This document shows positions 1 through 7,949 of a stretch of 48,143 bases of DNA, one piece after another. Below the pieces are notes generated by a model that worked only from the letters and a program-made list of their open reading frames with translations, searched no databases and was not told where the DNA came from. The position numbers and the translations under genes were made by a program. Within the stretch, counting starts at the first letter, position 1; each line of letters begins with the position of its first letter. This DNA is from JALHST01 sp038316335 (GTDB lineage Bacteria > Bacteroidota > Bacteroidia > Flavobacteriales > Flavobacteriaceae): assembly GCA_038316335.1 (NCBI GenBank), contig JBBQAM010000031.1, positions 1 through 48,143 on the forward strand. Direction: 5' to 3'.

Positions 1-2
1 TT

Positions 3-740
3 CCAGATCAACTGGCAATTTGTGCAAATGAGCCGGAGACGAAAATTTCTACCAGCATACCGGCCAGTGGTTACCGTTGGTACAGACTAAATTCAGACGG
101 CTCTGAAACATTGCTCTCTGAAGAAAGGGAGGTTCAAATCAATCAACTTGGGCGGTATCGATTCGAAATATACAATACCATGGCCGCTGTTGGGACTACT
201 ATCGAGTGTACCGATTCGAAGGAGTTTGTAGCCGTTCAATCGGCGCTGCCCATCATCGATGCTGTCGAAGTATCGCGACAGCTGGGCGGCCTCAGTTATT
301 TAATAAAAGTAAGGGGCAATGGCGCATATGAGTACGCCTTGGATACTGCAAACGGGGCCTTCCAAGAGGACGCCCTATTTACGAATATATCCGATGGACC
401 GCATCGCATATTTGTTCGTGATATGAATGGTTGTGGGTATACGGATCGTTTTGTGGAAGGGGCCTTTTCAGAAGAAAATTTTCCACGGTTTTTTACACCG
501 AACGGGGATGGTATCAATGACCATTGGCAATTTGTACCGCCCCGTGATACCGGCGAAGTAAATATAGAATTCATTAAAATTTATGATCGTCTCGGGAAAT
601 TGCTTGCCCAAATAGATCCAAAGTCCGAAGGATGGGATGGAAATTTCAATGGGAAACCATTACCTTCCTCCGATTATTGGTATTGGGCCATTTCATTTGG
701 CGGTCAGAAAATACACGGGCACTTCACGCTTAAACGATAG
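3..740 (+). CDS. T9SS type B sorting domain protein, 5' end outside window
   Basis: The reading frame is open back to the window edge, so only the C-terminal ~245 residues are seen and the start is missing. The tail carries FFTPNGDGINDHWQF, then IYDRLGKLL, GWDGNFNGKPLPSSDYW and a final HFTLKR, which is the gliding-motility-associated C-terminal domain used as a type B signal for the type IX secretion system. Such proteins are exported by Sec and then moved through or onto the outer membrane. The domain before the tail (about 40-150) matches the equivalent part of the next gene along its length (GRYRYE/GRYRFE, YEYALD, VRD.NGCG), so the two are tandem paralogs. The passenger function is unknown; it is probably a surface or secreted protein. 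Confidence 0.9.
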   Translation, partial: PDQLAICANEPETKISTSIPASGYRWYRLNSDGSETLLSEEREVQINQLGRYRFEIYNTMAAVGTTIECTDSKEFVAVQSALPIIDAVEVSRQLGGLSYLIKVRGNGAYEYALDTANGAFQEDALFTNISDGPHRIFVRDMNGCGYTDRFVEGAFSEENFPRFFTPNGDGINDHWQFVPPRDTGEVNIEFIKIYDRLGKLLAQIDPKSEGWDGNFNGKPLPSSDYWYWAISFGGQKIHGHFTLKR

Positions 741-776
741 GCTATCAACCTGTTGTAGGTGCACTACTTTTGAGAT

Positions 777-2228
777 ATGTTGAAAAATTGGATGTTTTTC
801 GTTTTCTGCTGGGGGGGTATTTGCGCCTTCAGCCAGGAATGTCCTAACATCACCTATCCAAATAACGGCGATTCGAATATCCCCGTCGATGGCACTATCA
901 CCTGGACAGCGGTTATGGGTATCAATGGGTATATCCTATCGATGGGGACCACACCTGGAGGTGTTGATATACTAAATCGACGTAATACCGGCGTACTCAA
1001 TTCGTATAAGGCACCGACTGGCTTGCCCGATAACACCTTGATTTATCTAAGTATAAGTATTGTGCCCTATGACGGTCCACCCATAGCATGTCCCGGCATT
1101 ACATTTACCACAGAGAATGTGACAAGCCCACCACCATGCACGCGACTGATTGCGCCAGATAACAATGCGGCAAACGTGACCATTGTAACCGATTTAACGT
1201 GGGCATATGCTCCAACGGCCACCAATTATAGAATCTCTATAGGAACTTCACCGGGAGGCGTTGACATTCTTGACAATGAAAACGTAGGCAATGTCCTGTC
1301 TTATGAACCGCTCGGTGATTTGCCCAATGAAACCTTGATCTTCGTGCAAATAACACCTACGAACGAAAATGGGGAAAATGCACAGTGCTCCGAAGAAAGT
1401 TTCTCAACGGGCCCCCCGGCCTACAGTTGTGCGCCCTATGTCGATATGGTTACTGGGGAGATCATAACAACGAAACCAACCATCGAATTTCCCAGTATCA
1501 TCGGCATTTGTAGTGACGAACTGCCCTATACAATTACCACAGTCGATTCAGCAGATGGCTTTCGGTGGTTCAGGACCGTTGGCGGGAGTGCAGAGACCTT
1601 GATGTCCGAAAGTCGGGAAGTACACCTCACTGAGCCAGGCAGGTATCGCTACGAAGCTTATAATAACATTCTGGTCAATGGGAGCACCGTAGAATGCGCC
1701 GAAACAAAACTTTTTTCAGTAGTTACCTCCGAAATGGCCACGATACTGTCTATCGAGGTACGGAATACCCCACCCGGAAAGGAAATTACAATAGTGGCAA
1801 GTGGCATGAGTACCTATGAATACGCTTTAGACTCCGTTGAAGGGCCTTATCAGGACAGTCCAATTTTTGAGCACATACTGGGAGGCGGCCACATTGCTTA
1901 TGTTCGCGATAAAAATGGGTGTGGGATTGCACGACGAACAGTTGATCGAGACCTGAATATAAAGGATTTTCCTCCTTTTTTTACCCCGAATGGGGATGGA
2001 ATCAATGACTATTGGCAGTATGTTAACCCACCCGAAAATTATGAGATGACCTTGTCGATTATTTCGATTTATGATCGTTACGGCAGCTTATTGGCCCTAG
2101 TAAAACCTGAGTCATTGGGTTGGGATGGCAATTCGAATGGAAGGCCGCTTCCTTCATCCGATTATTGGTTCAAAGCCGTTACCGCCGATAATATAGAAAT
2201 AAAAGGCCATTTCACATTGAAACGTTGA
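777..2228 (+). CDS. T9SS type B sorting domain surface protein with two Fn3-like repeats
   Basis: A 483-residue protein. Residues 1-20 form a Sec signal peptide ending CAFSQ. Two repeats of about 95 residues follow (roughly 22-115 and 121-212), each with a Cys near the start, a P.N....V pattern, and a shared SxGTTPGGVDIL / SIGTSPGGVDIL segment; their strand pattern looks like a fibronectin type III fold. A middle domain (about 215-395) is shared with the preceding gene. The tail has FFTPNGDGINDYWQY, GWDGNSNGRPLPSSDYW and HFTLKR, the type B T9SS signal. No catalytic motif is visible, so binding or adhesion is the likeliest role. It lies 36 nt after its paralog and is probably co-transcribed with it. 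Confidence 0.9.
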   Translation: MLKNWMFFVFCWGGICAFSQECPNITYPNNGDSNIPVDGTITWTAVMGINGYILSMGTTPGGVDILNRRNTGVLNSYKAPTGLPDNTLIYLSISIVPYDGPPIACPGITFTTENVTSPPPCTRLIAPDNNAANVTIVTDLTWAYAPTATNYRISIGTSPGGVDILDNENVGNVLSYEPLGDLPNETLIFVQITPTNENGENAQCSEESFSTGPPAYSCAPYVDMVTGEIITTKPTIEFPSIIGICSDELPYTITTVDSADGFRWFRTVGGSAETLMSESREVHLTEPGRYRYEAYNNILVNGSTVECAETKLFSVVTSEMATILSIEVRNTPPGKEITIVASGMSTYEYALDSVEGPYQDSPIFEHILGGGHIAYVRDKNGCGIARRTVDRDLNIKDFPPFFTPNGDGINDYWQYVNPPENYEMTLSIISIYDRYGSLLALVKPESLGWDGNSNGRPLPSSDYWFKAVTADNIEIKGHFTLKR

Positions 2229-2285
2229 TGTAGGATTCTCCTGTTCTAAGTATATAAAATCAAGTGGCTTTCGTAATTTTGGGGT

Positions 2286-4274
2286 ATGCGATTTAAAGTT
2301 ATATCAGATTTCAAACCGACAGGCGACCAACCGGAAGCCATTCGACAATTGGTTGCGGGGATTCAGACAGGAGAACGGTATCAGACCTTATTAGGCGTAA
2401 CCGGTTCCGGTAAAACATTTACCGTGGCCAATGTCATCGAAAAAGTGCAGCGGCCGACCTTGGTTTTGGCTCATAACAAGACGCTCGCAGCTCAGCTGTA
2501 TTCTGAATTCAAACAATTTTTTCCTGAAAATGCCGTAGAGTATTTCGTTTCCTATTACGACTACTATCAGCCCGAAGCCTATATCCCAACGTCAGGACTC
2601 TATATTGAAAAAGATCTTTCAATAAATGAGGACATTGAAAAATTAAGACTAAGTGCGACTTCCTCCCTGCTCTCAGGAAGGCGCGATGTATTAGTAGTAG
2701 CCTCGGTCTCTTGTTTGTATGGTATCGGGAACCCTGTTGAGTTTCAAAAAAATGTAATCTCGATACAAAAAAATCAAGTAATAGCGCGTACCAAATTTTT
2801 ACATCAATTGGTCCAGGGACTGTATTCAAGGACAACAATGGATTTTCGGAATGGGAATTTTAGGGTCAAGGGCGATGTGGTCGATGTTTTTCCAAGTTAT
2901 GCCGACCATGCTTTCCGGATTCATTTTTTTGGGGATGAAATCGAGGAAATCGAAGCTTTCGACCCATTTAAGAATAAGGTCCTTGAAGTCTATGAGAATT
3001 TGAACATCTTCCCGGCGAATATGTTCGTAACCTCACAGGATGTATTGCAAAACGCCATCCATCATATTCAGGACGACTTGGTCAAGCAGGTCGATTATTT
3101 TAAGGAAATCGGAAAGCACTTGGAGGCAAAACGCCTCGAAGAACGAACCAATTTTGATTTAGAAATGATACGGGAATTGGGATACTGTTCGGGCATTGAA
3201 AACTATTCAAGATATCTCGATGGGCGCGCCCCGGGAACCCGGCCTTTTTGCTTATTGGATTATTTTCCAGACGATTATTTAATGGTGGTTGATGAAAGCC
3301 ATGTCACGATCCCTCAGGTTCATGCCATGTATGGTGGGGATCGATCCCGCAAAGTGAATCTTGTTGACTATGGTTTTCGCCTCCCGGCCGCGATGGACAA
3401 TAGACCACTAAAGTTTGAGGAATTCGAGGTACAACAAAATCAGGTCATTTATGTAAGTGCTACACCTGCCGATTATGAACTGCAATTAAGCCAAGGGGTG
3501 TTTGTAGAACAGGTCATTCGTCCGACCGGGCTTTTGGATCCTATCATTGAAGTAATGCCAAGTCTTAACCAGATAGACGACTTGGTCGAGGAAATACACC
3601 AGCGCGTAGAAAAAGACCAGCGTACCTTGGTAACGACCTTGACCAAACGAATGGCAGAGGAACTTGCCAAATATTTGGCCCGCATCGATGTAAGATGCCG
3701 CTATATTCACAGTGATGTGGATACCCTGGAACGCGTTGAGATCATGCAAGATTTAAGAAAAGGGGTTTTTGATGTGCTGATCGGGGTAAATCTGCTGCGC
3801 GAAGGCCTGGATCTTCCGGAAGTATCCCTTGTGGCCATATTAGATGCTGATAAGGAAGGGTTTTTACGTAGTAATCGTTCGTTGACGCAAACCGTTGGAA
3901 GAGCGGCACGGCATCTGAATGGCATGGCGATTATGTACGCGGATAAGATTACGGCCAGTATGCAGATGACAATCGACCAAACAAATTATCGTCGTGAAAA
4001 ACAAACAGCCTATAATCTTACGCATCATATTACACCTACGGCGTTGAATAAAAGTCTGGACAATGCCCTTGCAAAAAATTCGGTTTCTACCTATCATTTT
4101 GAGAAAGAGGAAATACGTGCTGCCGAACCAGATCTTGCGTATTTGACGAAGGATCAAATTGAAAAGTTAATACGTGAAAAAAGAAAGGCAATGGAAAAAG
4201 CTGCCAAAGATCTTGACTTTATGCAGGCGGCCAAATTGCGCGACGAAATCAAAATATTACAGGAACAAGACTGA
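2286..4274 (+). CDS. uvrB: UvrABC excinuclease subunit B
   Basis: UvrB is the damage-verifying helicase-like subunit of nucleotide excision repair; it receives damaged DNA from UvrA and recruits UvrC. The 662-residue length is normal. Visible are the Walker A GVTGSGKT (37-44), the DNA-clamping beta-hairpin YYDYYQPEAYIP (90-101), the DESH box, the helicase motif QTVGRAARH, and the C-terminal UVR helix pair (about 626-660, KAMEKAAKDLDFMQAAKLRDEI) that contacts UvrC. The ATG at 2286 fits the conserved N-terminus. A TAnnTTTG-like sequence (TAATTTTG, 2274-2281) ends only four bases before it, so a very short or absent leader is possible. Confidence 0.98.
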   Translation: MRFKVISDFKPTGDQPEAIRQLVAGIQTGERYQTLLGVTGSGKTFTVANVIEKVQRPTLVLAHNKTLAAQLYSEFKQFFPENAVEYFVSYYDYYQPEAYIPTSGLYIEKDLSINEDIEKLRLSATSSLLSGRRDVLVVASVSCLYGIGNPVEFQKNVISIQKNQVIARTKFLHQLVQGLYSRTTMDFRNGNFRVKGDVVDVFPSYADHAFRIHFFGDEIEEIEAFDPFKNKVLEVYENLNIFPANMFVTSQDVLQNAIHHIQDDLVKQVDYFKEIGKHLEAKRLEERTNFDLEMIRELGYCSGIENYSRYLDGRAPGTRPFCLLDYFPDDYLMVVDESHVTIPQVHAMYGGDRSRKVNLVDYGFRLPAAMDNRPLKFEEFEVQQNQVIYVSATPADYELQLSQGVFVEQVIRPTGLLDPIIEVMPSLNQIDDLVEEIHQRVEKDQRTLVTTLTKRMAEELAKYLARIDVRCRYIHSDVDTLERVEIMQDLRKGVFDVLIGVNLLREGLDLPEVSLVAILDADKEGFLRSNRSLTQTVGRAARHLNGMAIMYADKITASMQMTIDQTNYRREKQTAYNLTHHITPTALNKSLDNALAKNSVSTYHFEKEEIRAAEPDLAYLTKDQIEKLIREKRKAMEKAAKDLDFMQAAKLRDEIKILQEQD

Positions 4275-4386
4275 AAAACAAAAGAAAAGCAGCATTTTTA
4301 ACAACAGGCACACCAATTTCAACTTTACTAAACTATTATTTTAGATAAAAATGCATAACAGATTGGTTAAAAGTATTATAACTTTA

Positions 4387-4408
4387 TTTTTTAGACAAGT
4401 CTAAAAAA
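4387..4408. promoter_or_regulatory. Perfect 10-bp-arm palindrome upstream of the M20 peptidase
   Basis: TTTTTTAGAC (4387-4396) and GTCTAAAAAA (4399-4408) are perfect inverted arms around AA, 46 bp before the peptidase start. A two-base spacer is too short for an RNA hairpin at full arm length, and there is no G+C-rich stem, so it looks more like a dimeric repressor operator than a terminator. The TTTAGA half-site resembles the half-sites flanking the porin promoter near 18.5 kb. The cognate regulator is unknown. Confidence 0.45.
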
Positions 4409-4453
4409 TATATTATAGGAAAATAATTGAATTTATCATCTATTTTCGAGGTC

Positions 4454-5983
4454 ATGACGCAAAAAAGAATTCTAGGTATCCTGTGGCTGTTTGTGCTTGT
4501 TTCCACGGACGTTCTATTGGCCCAGAAATTATCATCCGAAGAAATCAAGACGGCGGCACAGGAAAGATTCCCAAACGCAGTTGGTGCCCTTGATGTATTT
4601 TTAAGACTGCAAAATGATGGTCATTATCCTGATCAGGTTGCCGCTAATTTAGCATGGAGCGAACGCCTATTTGCAGCGTTGGATTTTGAGACTCAGGTAA
4701 TTTCCACGAAGGGGGCTCCCCTCCTCTTCGCCGAAAAAAAGATGAACCCAAAGGGCAAAACCGTACTTTTTTATTTGCAAATCGATGGCCAACCGGTAGA
4801 CCGATCGAAATGGAATCAGGCCGATCCATTTGTGCCCGTGCTCAAAGCGTACCGCGACGGGAAATGGCAGCAAGTCGATTTTAAATCCCTAGAATCAGGA
4901 TTCGATCCCGATTGGCGCATCTTTGCGCGTTCCACCTCCGATTCAAAAGGACCTGCAATGTCATTCATTACAGCTTTGCAGATCTTACAGGAGAAAAAGA
5001 TCAAACCGAACTATAATGTCAAGGTGATTATGGATTTTCAGGAAGAAATGGGCTCGCCCCAACTACCGGATGCCGTAATTCAAAACAAAAAATTGCTACA
5101 GGCCGACATGTTATTCATAATGGATGGTACGCGACATGTATCAAATTTACCAACACTGACCTATGGGGCCCGGGGAATTGTCACGGCGACGATCAAAGTG
5201 TATGGTCCACGATATGCGCTACATAGCGGACAATATGGAAATTTCGCGCCCAATCCGGTTTTCGGGATGGCCAGATTGTTGGGCGGCTTGAAGGATGCGG
5301 AAGGAAAAGTTACCCTTCCAGGGTTTTATGATGGTATCACCTTAAGCGATAAGGATAAAGCATTCCTCAATCAAATCCCCGAGAATACGGATAGTCTTCT
5401 CCTACAATTGGGGATTGCAAAGGCCGAGTCAATCGGAACTAATTATGAAGAAGCCATGCAATTTCCTTCGTTGAATGTCAGGGGATTGAATGCGGCATGG
5501 ACCGGCAACGAGGTGCGTACGGTCATTCCGGCCGAAGTAACCGCTGAAATCGACATGCGGTTGGTACCCGAATCGGATGGCGGACGGCTAATGGGCCTTT
5601 TGAAAACCTACATCGAAGAAAACGGATACCACCTTGTTGATTCGATACCCACAGATGCGGAGCGCATGCAATTTTCTAATTTGGCATCCTTTAACTACCG
5701 TTTGGGCTCCTTGCCCTTTCGAACCGAAATCGATTCGGAGATAGGACATTTCTTGAATAAGGCGCTCTCAAAAATTTTTGACGATCAAATCGTGAACATG
5801 AGGACTACAGGAGGTTCCCAGCCCATGGCCCCATTTATTTCGGCTTTAGGTCTTCCGGCCGTTTCGATTCGCATTCCGAATCCCGACAATAGTATACATG
5901 GCCCGAATGAAAATCTTAGGTTGGGCAACTTTTTAGAAGGTATAGAAAGTTGTTTGGCGATTTTGACCGAACCCTTAAAATAA
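4454..5983 (+). CDS. Exported M20/M28-like dipeptidase with altered first zinc motif
   Basis: I start at ATG 4454, which gives a 509-residue protein opening with a signal peptide (1-24, ending VLLAQ); a TTG nine codons upstream is also in frame. M20 features are present: the bridging Asp in STSDSKGP, the EE pair in FQEEMGS, the ligand in FIMDGT, the dimerisation-domain His in ALHSGQYGNFAPNP and the last ligand in IHGPNENL. The first motif, normally H-x-D, reads Q109-I-D111, so the usual His zinc ligand is replaced by Gln (codon 4778-4780). It is most likely a periplasmic peptidase or amidohydrolase, possibly with one metal or altered chemistry. The stop is followed by a strong hairpin. Confidence 0.88.
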   Translation: MTQKRILGILWLFVLVSTDVLLAQKLSSEEIKTAAQERFPNAVGALDVFLRLQNDGHYPDQVAANLAWSERLFAALDFETQVISTKGAPLLFAEKKMNPKGKTVLFYLQIDGQPVDRSKWNQADPFVPVLKAYRDGKWQQVDFKSLESGFDPDWRIFARSTSDSKGPAMSFITALQILQEKKIKPNYNVKVIMDFQEEMGSPQLPDAVIQNKKLLQADMLFIMDGTRHVSNLPTLTYGARGIVTATIKVYGPRYALHSGQYGNFAPNPVFGMARLLGGLKDAEGKVTLPGFYDGITLSDKDKAFLNQIPENTDSLLLQLGIAKAESIGTNYEEAMQFPSLNVRGLNAAWTGNEVRTVIPAEVTAEIDMRLVPESDGGRLMGLLKTYIEENGYHLVDSIPTDAERMQFSNLASFNYRLGSLPFRTEIDSEIGHFLNKALSKIFDDQIVNMRTTGGSQPMAPFISALGLPAVSIRIPNPDNSIHGPNENLRLGNFLEGIESCLAILTEPLK

Positions 5984-5995
5984 GTTTCCAAATGA

Positions 5996-6023
5996 AAAGT
6001 GCCCCCGCGATCGGAGGCACTTT
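5996..6023. terminator. Bidirectional hairpin terminator between peptidase and hsp20
   Basis: AAAGTGCC (5996-6003) pairs with GGCACTTT (6016-6023); inside, after one C-A mismatch, CCG pairs with CGG around CGAT. It lies 12 bases after the peptidase stop and before the convergent small heat-shock gene. Confidence 0.75.
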
Positions 6024-6049
6024 CCCAACTAACCAACTAAACCAATCCT

Positions 6050-6064
6050 GCCTGCCCGGCAGGC
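6050..6064. repeat. G+C-rich palindrome GCCTGCC-C-GGCAGGC
   Basis: Perfect 7-bp arms (6050-6056 and 6058-6064) around one C, in A+T-rich intergenic DNA. From memory, CCTGCC/GGCAGG palindromes are scattered between genes in many Bacteroidota genomes; only one copy is visible here. Confidence 0.5.
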
Positions 6065-6120
6065 CTTATGAACTTCCTATTAAAAGGCAATAGGATTGAA
6101 CATAATTTCTTTCAATTTTC

Positions 6121-6546
6121 TTACGACAGCTCGATTAGCCGTTTTGGTTTGGGAAGGGATTCTAGTTTTTTAGGCAATTTGAATTTCAATAGACCATCAA
6201 CATACGTAGCGTCGATTTTGTCGGCCTCTACGGTTTCAGGCAAGGTAAATGCCCGTTTGAAATTCGAATACGTAAACTCCCTTCGTGTATAATTGTCAGC
6301 GGACTTCTCTTCTTCCCTTTTGATTTCAGAAGAAACAGTTAGGATATTCTTATCGACCTCGATATTGAAATCTTTCTTATTCCTGCCTGGAACGGCCAAT
6401 TCCAATTCAAAATCCTTTTCATTCTCCTTGATGTTTACTGCCGGAACCTCAAACCTGCTGTTTTCAAGACCTCCGAACCAATCAGGTTTAAAGATTTCGT
6501 TCATCAATGAAGGGAACAATACATCGTTTCTTTTTACTAAGCTCAT
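6121..6546 (-). CDS. hsp20: Hsp20 small heat-shock protein
   Basis: A 141-residue member of the alpha-crystallin/Hsp20 family, ATP-independent holdases that bind unfolding proteins in the cytoplasm. The core shows the family pattern: PAVNIKENEKDFELELAVPG, then KILTVSSE-like strands, a YTRREFTYSNFKRAFTLPE segment and the closing DGLLKFKLPK strand (about 115-128). The N-terminus (MSLVKRND.LFPSLMNEIF) is the usual short hydrophobic arm. It ends facing the terminator at 5996-6023. I did not find a clear -7 box upstream, so it may use a stress-specific promoter. Confidence 0.95.
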   Translation of the reverse strand: MSLVKRNDVLFPSLMNEIFKPDWFGGLENSRFEVPAVNIKENEKDFELELAVPGRNKKDFNIEVDKNILTVSSEIKREEEKSADNYTRREFTYSNFKRAFTLPETVEADKIDATYVDGLLKFKLPKKLESLPKPKRLIELS

Positions 6547-6921
6547 AATCGTATGTTTTTAATTAGACGTTATTTTGACTTTCTATTCACGTATAGACAA
6601 AGGGTGTACCAAGTACAAAAACATGCCGTTTTGTCTTCTTTAAATAGTGTTAACATGTCACTGTGTCTTCTAAAATCGAATAATCACGCCATTTTCGCAC
6701 AATTCAGGCAAAAGTAGCCGGAGGCATCCTGGGCTATTAAAATCTTATTGGTATCATAATTAGAAGGCACAAATAGATACCCATGGCGTCGGATCAACGG
6801 AATTTCAAGGGCGGACCACTCTTTTTTTAACTGGTTTTTTCTCAAAAAGAACCACTAAATCCCACTCTGGAAAGCAACAATCATAATTTTGTGATACCTT
6901 GCCAAAAATTGACGATTCATA
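6547..6921. other. 375-nt intergenic region between hsp20 and the DUF1456 gene
   Basis: It holds the presumed hsp20 promoter, a weak T-rich hairpin near 6832-6852 (GGTTTTTT against AAAGAACC) and, on the minus strand, a 53-codon protein-like frame listed separately. Nothing else is recognised. Confidence 0.5.
6684..6845 (-). CDS. Possible small protein or gene remnant with a C-x2-C end
   Basis: A minus-strand frame from TTG 6845 to TGA 6684 would give 53 residues. It starts MRKNQLKKEWSALEIPLI if TTG is used, continues RRHGYLFVPSNYDTNKILIA and ends YFCLNCAKMA. The composition is protein-like (charged start, alternating strand pattern, paired cysteines) and the frame runs back to a stop just upstream, but there is no ATG near the beginning. 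It could be a small TTG-started gene, the end of a decayed gene, or chance. I do not recognise the family. Confidence 0.3.
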   Translation of the reverse strand: MRKNQLKKEWSALEIPLIRRHGYLFVPSNYDTNKILIAQDASGYFCLNCAKMA

Positions 6922-7287
6922 ATGAGTAACAATGATATTTTCAAAAAGCTGCGGGTTGCCCTAATGCTTCGCGACGACGATATCGTCGAAATATTGAAAT
7001 TGGTAGATTTCAAAATATCAAAAAGCGAATTAGGCGCATTCTTCAGGAAGGAAGACCATCCGAATTTTATGGCGTGTGGAGATCAAGTGCTACGAAATTT
7101 TTTAAACGGCCTGGTTATCTATCTAAGAGGTACCAAGGAAAATCCGAAAACTCCAGGGGAAGTGTTGATGCAAAAACAATCGGCGGCAAAATCAGAACGG
7201 CCTAAACCTGTTTATAAGGCGCTACAGCGAAAGAAAATGGACAGGGATATTAGTGCTGTAAAATATAAGAACAAAAAAAAATCCTGA
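6922..7287 (+). CDS. DUF1456 (YehS-like) protein, single-repeat form
   Basis: A 121-residue protein. Residues 3-70 (NDIFKKLRVALMLRDDDIV through CGDQVLRNFLNGLVIYLRG) match the DUF1456 unit, with the FFRKEDHPNFMACGDQ core. As I recall, YehS of E. coli carries two such units in about 150 residues; this one has a single unit plus a Lys/Arg-rich tail (about 85-121) ending KNKKKS. The basic tail suggests nucleic-acid contact but this is inference. The function of the family is unknown. The stop codon lies inside the terminator stem. Confidence 0.88.
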   Translation: MSNNDIFKKLRVALMLRDDDIVEILKLVDFKISKSELGAFFRKEDHPNFMACGDQVLRNFLNGLVIYLRGTKENPKTPGEVLMQKQSAAKSERPKPVYKALQRKKMDRDISAVKYKNKKKS

Positions 7288-7317
7288 CCTCGCAAGGTAT
7301 GCGAATCAGGATTTTTT
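7276..7317. terminator. Shared terminator for DUF1456 gene and the convergent secreted protein gene
   Basis: AAAAAATCCTGA (7276-7287) pairs perfectly with TCAGGATTTTTT (7306-7317); the 18-nt loop has a minor CGC/GCG stem. It is flanked by A and T runs, so it can work in both directions. The left arm contains the DUF1456 stop codon. Confidence 0.85.
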
Positions 7318-7333
7318 CCCAGGTCTTATTTTA

Positions 7334-7675
7334 TTAAGACTCTGTAATTCGTACAGGTACAGTATACCTTTTTCCTTCACGATATCCATCAACGTCGACC
7401 TTTTGATAATTTAATCGACTCTTTACGAAACCTTCTAGAACGGGACTGTCAGTGTCAACAAAAAGGACAATGATTTCGCCTTTCTTATTCATTGTGAAAC
7501 TAACATTTGCCGTCAAATCGTTGGAGGTGATTACGAAGTTGTTGTGATCTAATAGGTCGGCAATCTGAGCAGATAGGTCCTTGGCCATCTTATCCCTTTT
7601 AGGGGCATGGTTCGCGAAACTACTTACACTTGATAATAGCATTACAGCTATTAGTACTACACTAATTTTTCTCAT
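7334..7675 (-). CDS. Small exported protein resembling a TonB C-terminal domain
   Basis: 113 residues with a signal peptide (about 1-21, ending SSFAN). The mature part, VSFTMNKKGEIIVLFVDTDS, then SPVLEGFVKSRLNYQKV and YTVPVRI, follows the pattern of the TonB C-terminal fold (strand-helix-strand; a basic GxI strand, a helix, then a final PVRI strand). It lacks the membrane anchor and Pro-rich linker of a real TonB. It may be a free periplasmic domain that binds an outer-membrane receptor or cell wall, or only a fold relative. It is transcribed toward the shared terminator at 7276-7317. Confidence 0.7.
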   Translation of the reverse strand: MRKISVVLIAVMLLSSVSSFANHAPKRDKMAKDLSAQIADLLDHNNFVITSNDLTANVSFTMNKKGEIIVLFVDTDSPVLEGFVKSRLNYQKVDVDGYREGKRYTVPVRITES

Positions 7676-7896
7676 GACTTATTTGTTTTTAATTAATTGA
7701 TGATTGATGATGTTATTTAGAAGACGCCTATGAAGAAAGAATGTTACAGGAATCCTGATAATTAACATTTTTTTAATTTTTCCGGGCTTCTTTTTTGGCA
7801 TGAAATTACTGCGTCGAATTTCCATATCAACACACTCATGCCGATTTAAACAATGTTAATTCGCTTTATGGTAGGCGCTATAGCGATCAAAATAAG

Positions 7897-7922
7897 AAAG
7901 GCCGTGTTTACACACGACCTTT
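7897..7922 (-). terminator. Terminator after sucC
   Basis: AAAGGCCGTGT (7897-7907) and ACACGACCTTT (7912-7922) pair with one mismatch around TTAC. Read on the minus strand it lies just after the sucC stop. Confidence 0.75.
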
Positions 7923-7949
7923 TATTAAACTTCAACTAAAAATTTATAA

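Noticed and set aside
6068..6562. Plus-strand open frames opposite hsp20
   Set aside because: They mirror the conserved alpha-crystallin domain and encode no recognisable protein.
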